NCBI RefSeq assembly: GCF_023078275.1
Contig: NC_062972.1
Span: 12,522,191-12,586,190 of the forward strand
Reading direction: 5' to 3'
Length of the DNA stretch: 64,000 nucleotides
Source: Leguminivora glycinivorella
Lineage: Eukaryota > Arthropoda > Insecta > Lepidoptera > Tortricidae
Part shown: piece after piece, positions 58,139 to 64,000 of the stretch
Layout: each line of letters opens with the position of its first letter
Numbering within the stretch: the stretch's first letter is position 1
Program-made: the position numbers and the translations under genes
The notes under the pieces: generated by a model
Told to the model about the DNA's origin: nothing
The model's database searches: none
Seen by the model: only the letters and a program-made list of their open reading frames with translations

Positions 58139-59650
58139 AAATTATCATGCTAGGAGGTGAACTTTGAATAATCTTTTCTTAGTGCTCCTCTAAGGAACTT
58201 CCGTGTCAATTTGAAATCTCTTGAACCAGAAGTAAAGATAAAAACTAAACCTATACTTATGGCTATTTTGGATATTTTAACCCCATTGCACAACAACAGG
58301 GGAGAAAATTTATTTTCCACCTCATTCGATTTTAAAATCGTTGTATTTATCGTGATCAGCGACCCGATAAACCATAAAAACGATACCCATGTGTGATTTT
58401 GACTTACCCCCTTTTGCACCCCTTTAGGGGTCAAATTTTCAAAAACCTGAAACACGTATTTAGTCATATGTCTTTAGTAATCCTCTTGTGAAGGTTCGAA
58501 TAAAATAGTCAAACTAATGTTGTTTCCCCATACAAACTTTGAACCCCCATTTCACCCTTTTAAGAGGAGAATTTTGAAAAATCCTTTCTTAGTGCTCCTC
58601 TACGCCATATAAGGAACCGATGTGCCAAATTTGAAATCTCTAGGACCAGCGGTTTCGGCTGTGTGTTGATATATTATGTCAGTTATTCAGTCAGTCAGTT
58701 TCTTCTTTTATATATTTTTTGATATTTAAACCCCATTGCACTACAACAGGGGAGAAGGTATTTCACTTCCGCCTTGTTAGATTTTAAAAACGTTGTATTT
58801 ATCGTGATCAGCGACCCAATAAACCGTAAAAACGATACCCATATTAGTTTTTTGACTTTATCCCCCCCTTTTCACCCTTTTAGGGGTTAAATTTTCAAAA
58901 AAACCTGAAACATTTCTTTAATCATATGTTTTAAGGATCCCTCCTGTGAAGTTTCGAATAAAACAGTGAAACTAACATTGTTTCCCCATACAAACTTTGA
59001 ACCCCCATTTGACCCCCTTAAGAGGCGAATTTTGAAAAATTCTTTCTTAGTGCTCTTCTACACTATATAAGGAACCTACGTGCCAAATTTGACATCTCTA
59101 GGACCAGCGGTTTCGGCTGTGCGTTGATATGTCTGTCAGTCAGTCAATATCTTCTTTTATATATTTTTTTGATATTTAAACCCCATTGCACCACAACAGG
59201 GGAGAAGGTATTTCACTTCCGCCTCGTTAGATTGTAAAAACGTTGTATTTATCGTGATCAGCGACCCGATAAACCATAAAAACGATACCCATATTGATTT
59301 TTTGACTTTATCACCCCCTTTTCACCCTTTTAGGGGTTACATTTTCAAAAAACCTGAAACACGTATTCAGTCATATGTCTTAAAGAATCTTCCTGTGAAG
59401 TTTCGAATAAAATAGTCAAACTAATCTTGTTTCCCCATACAAACTTTGAACCCCCATTTGACCCCCTTAGGAGGTGAATTTTGGAAAATCCTTTCTTAGT
59501 GCTCCTCTACACTATATTAGGAACCTACGTGCCAAATTTGAAATCTCTAGGACCAGCGGTTTCGGCTGTGCGTTGATATGTCAGTCAGTCAGTCAGTCAG
59601 TCAGTCAGTCAGTCAGTCAGTCAGTCAGCTTCTTCTTTTATATATTTAGA
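58139..59650. repeat. tandem array, period about 455 bp, ending in (CAGT)n
   Basis: About 3.3 units. CTTTCTTAGTGCTCCTCTA recurs at about 58175, 58583, 59042 and 59491, and GTTGTATTTATCGTGATCAGCGACCC recurs once per unit, as do TCTAGGACCAGCGGTTTCGG and TTCTTTTATATATTT. The array ends with a (CAGT)n microsatellite at 59577-59628. The units look like a dispersed element repeated head to tail. Confidence 0.85.
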
Positions 59651-60430
59651 TAATTAGTACCTGTTTTCTTAATGTCGGAAGGTCTTCTTTATGTCGCCTT
59701 CGATGACTAGCTCCAAGCTCCTCCATTCTTCATAATTATTGGCCTACTCACCAAAACTCCTTTTTCTGAACTATGCGCACCTTAGCTCCAGCCTCCTCCG
59801 TAGTCACAAAGTACTTCTTCAAGCTTCTCGAATCGAATTACCTATTATTATAATCTTTTGTCTTCAACGTTCCCGAACCTAAAAAGCCCCATCTGACGCT
59901 GCGCTCAGAGTTTTATTGTCCCGATTTTAACGCATGCGCTGTTCCTAGTGACGACCGGGACGCGCTTCTCTAGCGTCTCATTGGTTGAAGTTTTTCGTCC
60001 AAAGTTCCGCTTTCCTCCATAACAACGCTTACGGCAATAGTGTAAGGAATGTTTGATTTTGTAAATTACGCTAACTTTCATATTTTTATCCCGATTTACT
60101 GCTTTCCTCGATAATAACGCTTTTGGCAACAGTTTTAGAAATGTTGATCTTTGTAAATTATGTACGTTTGAATTCCGGGAATAATTATTATTTTTCTATC
60201 GTGTGATCTCCCCAGCGTGGCCTTGTGCTGCGGGTAGCAACAGTGATATTTTTAATTTCCTGGAATTTTGTTTCTAAGCATATTTAATTTTACAAATACT
60301 GCATTCAAATAGTGTAACTATTTGATTAGAATATTACTTATTAAGAAATCATACAACACAAAATTAACATAGACAATTGTCTAAGAGAAACAAAGTCAGA
60401 TTATTCATATAATTATATACATAGATTTGT
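59651..60430. other. no gene recognised
   Basis: Mixed sequence with a modest CpG-rich patch at 59895-59990. The 74-aa minus-strand ORF has no recognisable domain. Confidence 0.35.
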
Positions 60431-61170
60431 AAGAGGCGAGGACATCGGGTCGTTACACAAGGCAGCTTGTGGCGAGCTGAATGGGAAGTGGCGTCCCTTG
60501 GGTCCCATGCCCCTGAGAGTCGGTCAGGCCCCTCCCTCCGGCTTGCCTTCACTGGCCGGCCGGAGTGAACACTGAGCAGGGGCCGCAGGACTCTCACCTC
60601 TGGCTTGCCTTAACCGGCCGTCCAGAGTGGGGTGCCAGAGCTATATGCTCGCAGGGTGGAAGTGAAATATGCATAAGACGCGAGTTGGCACAGTGGCTGT
60701 TGCGTACAGACTACAGACTGGGTAGAAAGCGGCGCACACCTCTCCACACCCTGAGCCGCTCACGCTATGTTGTGCCCTTGTCGCTCCGTGCGAGCGGCCG
60801 TTTTCGGGGACCCATATAGTGAGTTGGCTAGTCACCGCCTGCCTATTTTTTCATGTTTTTATAGCATATGATCAAGGCAGGTGCCATAGTCTCCCAAAGT
60901 ACCGGTTACAAGTCCACCAGCAATTCAACCTAATAGCCCGGTTTCTTTTATTTACGTTTTTCTTTCAATAGTTCTACACTAACCGGCGCTTGTCCTTGGG
61001 TGCATTACTATAGTGCGGACAGGGATAATCGCCGGGTAGTGTCACATTACATTTAGAGTAAATTGTCTGAAAGGGCCTCTGTGCTGTTGGCTACGGCCCC
61101 ACACATGCCTCCCAAATGTCCGGGACCCTATGGTCCCGAGTACTGGAAAGGACAAACAAATAATAATAAT
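60430..61170 (+). mobile_element. likely 3' end of a non-LTR retrotransposon
   Basis: GC-rich sequence unlike its surroundings, ending in AAACAAATAATAATAATAAT. It contains GGCTTGCCTTCACTGGCCGGCC and TGGCTTGCCTTAACCGGCCG (two related blocks) and GAGCGGCCGTTTTCGGGGACCC. There is no reverse-transcriptase frame, so only a 3'-UTR-type remnant is proposed. Short ORFs on both strands are incidental. Confidence 0.45.
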
Positions 61171-62954
61171 AATATTCTTTATTTCAGACCAGGTCCATAA
61201 TTATACATTTAAATTATACAAAAAAATAAATTTACAAAATTATAAAACAAGACGTGTTAGTAATCATAATAATTGTAGCAGCTATTGTTAGTAGATATAA
61301 ACAGAACATAACATAAATAATTACATAAAAGACACATTTATGTACAGTATATTGGCTTGTCAGTACATGAATTATTATATCAAATTATTTTATGACAATT
61401 TTTAGACAAAAACAAACGACGCGACGGGTAAATTAATTACACTTTTTAACAAAATGATTATCCTTATTCGATTCGTATGATCAGATATTGGATACATTGT
61501 TCGTCTGTATGGAATCCACACGCTGTATAGGTAGTCGACCACAGATGTCATATATACCTACCATAGATCAAGCAAACGTATCTACTTAGCGTGTCAAATG
61601 AACTCAGTGAAATCCACTGAGTTGTCCGTCTTTAATCGCAGCTTGCAGCTTTCGGGCGTCAATTTTTGTAAGTTGAAGTCAATCAAAACATAAAAGATGC
61701 CTCGTTACGTGATATTCAAAATTATGAACAATCAAGAGCCTGAGACATATTTAAAATTACAGGCAAGAAACAACTTCAGTACAAAATTTGACACGCTCGG
61801 CCCCTATACAAATAGATGAACTTGTTTCTTCTAATCGACTATATATTTCAATGTAATAAGGTGGAAAAGTGGATACATCTCTTTGTCACCGACTGTACAT
61901 AATGATGTATGTATTGTATAACAAAACAATCTCTTCCGGATTTTCCCAAACTGAACCCCATTTTCCTATTTACTCGACGAGTGAGATCGGATCCATTGAA
62001 TCGTATCGAATGGAGTCAGACCGGGAAATGAGTTGACTAAATAAATGAGGACCAATTGTTTATCCACCTCGGTTCGTCGACTTCATTATGTTTACCTCAG
62101 TTATTTATTACTACATCGGATTATCTTAATGACAAATTCTCTAATTACCTAATACATTTAAATACCCAATGCTACTGGTGTTATGCGAGTTTCTATCTGT
62201 ATAAAAATGTATGTACCGCGGTATAAGTTCTAGACTACGATGCCATCATAATGATGGTAACCGACGTACAATACAATCCATAATTATAATTGGCAATACC
62301 TTCAAAGGTTTGAATTAATTAAGTTCAATAAACTGTCATTAAATTTATTTATTAATCGTTTATGCAAATATCTTATCATCCGTGAATAATTTAATATTTG
62401 TATCAAATAAAATCAAGAAAATAATTATGTAGTTAGTGATGTCGCAGGTAAGTAGCTGGTAGTCTAATAATGTTTTCATTATATTCGACTCAGTTTCCTC
62501 CCACATTTCCCCGATATTTTATTGCAAGTCATATTTCTTGAGAAAATAACTTCGTACGATCCTCGCATTGAGATCTCGTATCGAGATTGTCGGTCGGTAT
62601 TGGTTTTTGATTGCCTTTCCGTAGAAGGTGCGTTCGTATCTAGGCAAATAGACACGATTTCATTTTTATGTAAGTTTTATCGTGAGTGCTTGCTAGTATC
62701 GAAATACGTAAGTGGCAGTATTTTTGATAGGTACTAACACATACAGTTCAAAGTTAACGCACATATTCATGTGGAAATAATATATGTAAGGACCTATACT
62801 TACGCATTATCTGTTTATTATAGGGGCCAGCCTAGAAGGCTATGGTTCCGGGTTAGAAATTTGGCCTCTATTTGTGACATTGTTAACCTGTGATCTCTGA
62901 AATACGCAAATGTGCACCCCACTTGTACTTTTAAAGTATAATTGTACTTGTACT
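61171..62954. other. retroelement-like junction, then unrecognised DNA
   Basis: ATTCTTTATTTCAGACCAGGTCC directly after the (AAT)n tail looks like the 3' end of another element in the opposite orientation (about 61160-61250). The rest shows no gene or repeat. Confidence 0.35.
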
Positions 62955-63200
62955 ACATACATACATACAATCACGCCTGTGTCCCATGAAGGGGTAGGCA
63001 GAGCACATGAAACTACTCAGGTTTCAGTGCCACTCTTGGCAAATAAGGGGTTGAAAGAAAACGAAACTGTGACATTGCAGTGACAGGTTGCCAGCCTCTC
63101 GCCTACGCCACAATTTAACCCATATCCCACAGTCGCCTTCTACGACACCCACGGGAAGAAATGGGGTGGTGAAATTCTTAACCCGTCACCACACGGGTAC
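62955..63200 (-). mobile_element. retroelement 3' end with (TATG)n tail, copy 2
   Basis: Inverse of 2530-2785, with CATACATACATACAATCACGCCTGT at the tail end and GGTGAAATTCTTAACCCGTCACCACACGGG at the other. Similarity is high along about 245 bp, so both are copies of one family. Confidence 0.75.
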
Positions 63201-64000
63201 TTGTACTTTCATATAAAAATATGGATTTTTATTTAATACTCAAGGCTTGAAGACATTTATGATTCAAATTCATCATTTAAACGTCAATTCTACCAGCCAA
63301 CTTCGGACTTCAATTAAAAAATGATATGACATTAATTTGCACTCTTGTGAATAAAATCCAACTTTGTCATTAGTTGTTGAAGTATCAAGAGAGCCTTTAG
63401 CATTTGGTGTGGTGAAAAATTATAAATAAGACTTTGTATTATGGAAACTTTTTTGCAAACTAATCACTTAGTCTATAAAATTAGCCAGTGAACTAAGAGT
63501 CAAAAGTTAACCCTTTCTATGTCATGAAAATAAAGAAGTTTTCGTTCAGCAAAAAGTTTGTCGTTATCCAGCAATATTTATTGCCTATAAAGCAGTGCAG
63601 GTTTGGGGCACGGGGATGTAATAAAAAGAGGCTCCGAGCATCAACTCTCAAGACTCACGACAACTTTATAAAGTTTTACTTCTTTATAAGTACTGTAGTT
63701 TTCTGGGAAAACTTATTTGGAAAGTTTGGGAACATTCGATTATGTAAGTTTTAATGGGATTTTCGTGAATCAAAAGTAATAAAAAATATAAACTTAATAA
63801 TTTATAACCCCGTTATTATAATTGTAATAATGTAACCTTCAATCACAATAGCAAACAAGTTCGATAGTCGTTAAAGTTGTATTTGGTGTATAAATACTGC
63901 AATATTACATCAAAGTTGTGTTGCTTAACTTCAAACTTGGGTAAATCCAGTCTGCTTTAAGGCTGAATAAATAAAAAATGTAATATGATCTGAAAGATAA
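63201..64000. other. no feature recognised
   Basis: AT-rich. The 76-aa ORF at 63524-63754 has no domain and is not supported. Confidence 0.35.

Noticed and set aside
57642..58167. Proline/serine/isoleucine-rich ORFs up to 172 aa
   Set aside because: Hexamer repeats with no stop codons read open in several frames; not genes.
60364..60835. ORFs on both strands in GC-rich sequence
   Set aside because: They lie in retroelement 3'-UTR-like DNA and lack recognisable domains.

Overview
The window is AT-rich, repeat-dense animal DNA that looks like an insect, most likely a moth or butterfly. The reasons are tRNA-derived SINEs with (AAAT)n tails, retroelement 3' ends with (TATG)n tails, hAT-type MITEs, short CCTAA (insect telomere-type) tracts and almost no coding sequence. 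No host gene could be supported. One possible 205-nt host exon (10799-11003) is listed at low confidence.

The main object is a 15.7-kb self-synthesizing DNA transposon / integrated virus of the Polinton-Maverick (adintovirus-like) class at about 15882-31586. It has terminal inverted repeats (TIRs) of 2289 and 2258 bp. Their length difference is fully explained by three homopolymer runs. Between the TIRs, all on the + strand, lie: a spliced protein-primed family B DNA polymerase; a small CxxH/CxxC protein nested in the polymerase intron; an FtsK/HerA (A32-like) packaging ATPase; two conserved small proteins; a DD35E retrovirus-type integrase with a C-terminal chromodomain; a penton-like minor capsid protein; a pVI-like basic protein; a double-jelly-roll-type major capsid protein; and an adenain-like cysteine protease. 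The set covers replication, integration, capsid building, maturation and genome packaging. Each TIR also holds a complete two-exon gene with its own TATA box, reading inward. Its 156-aa product carries a PCNA-binding (PIP-box-like) motif next to basic nuclear-localisation-like residues.

The ATPase, integrase, major capsid protein, protease and TIR genes are open. The polymerase (three places), two small/accessory proteins and the penton-like gene each have frame breaks at short homopolymers and no other stops. This suggests either assembly indels or a very recent insertion just beginning to decay. Three gene junctions overlap as ATGA, so the capsid/packaging genes are packed like viral genes.

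The flanks are nested repeats. 1-15.9 kb holds two hAT-like MITEs with perfect 8-bp target duplications, GTGCG...CGCAC hairpin repeats, a 3.8-kb foldback element full of YY1-type ATGGCGG motifs, a 0.6-kb palindromic MITE and SINE fragments. 31.6-45 kb is mostly unrecognised unique-looking DNA with two SINEs and a 26-bp-stem hairpin. 45-59.7 kb contains four tandem arrays (periods about 121, 89, 115 and 455 bp) and a CCCTAT/CCCGTC hexamer tract with an internal strand switch. 60.4-63.2 kb has retroelement 3'-end sequence. The sequence was read by eye, and homology calls rest on family motifs, not on searches.
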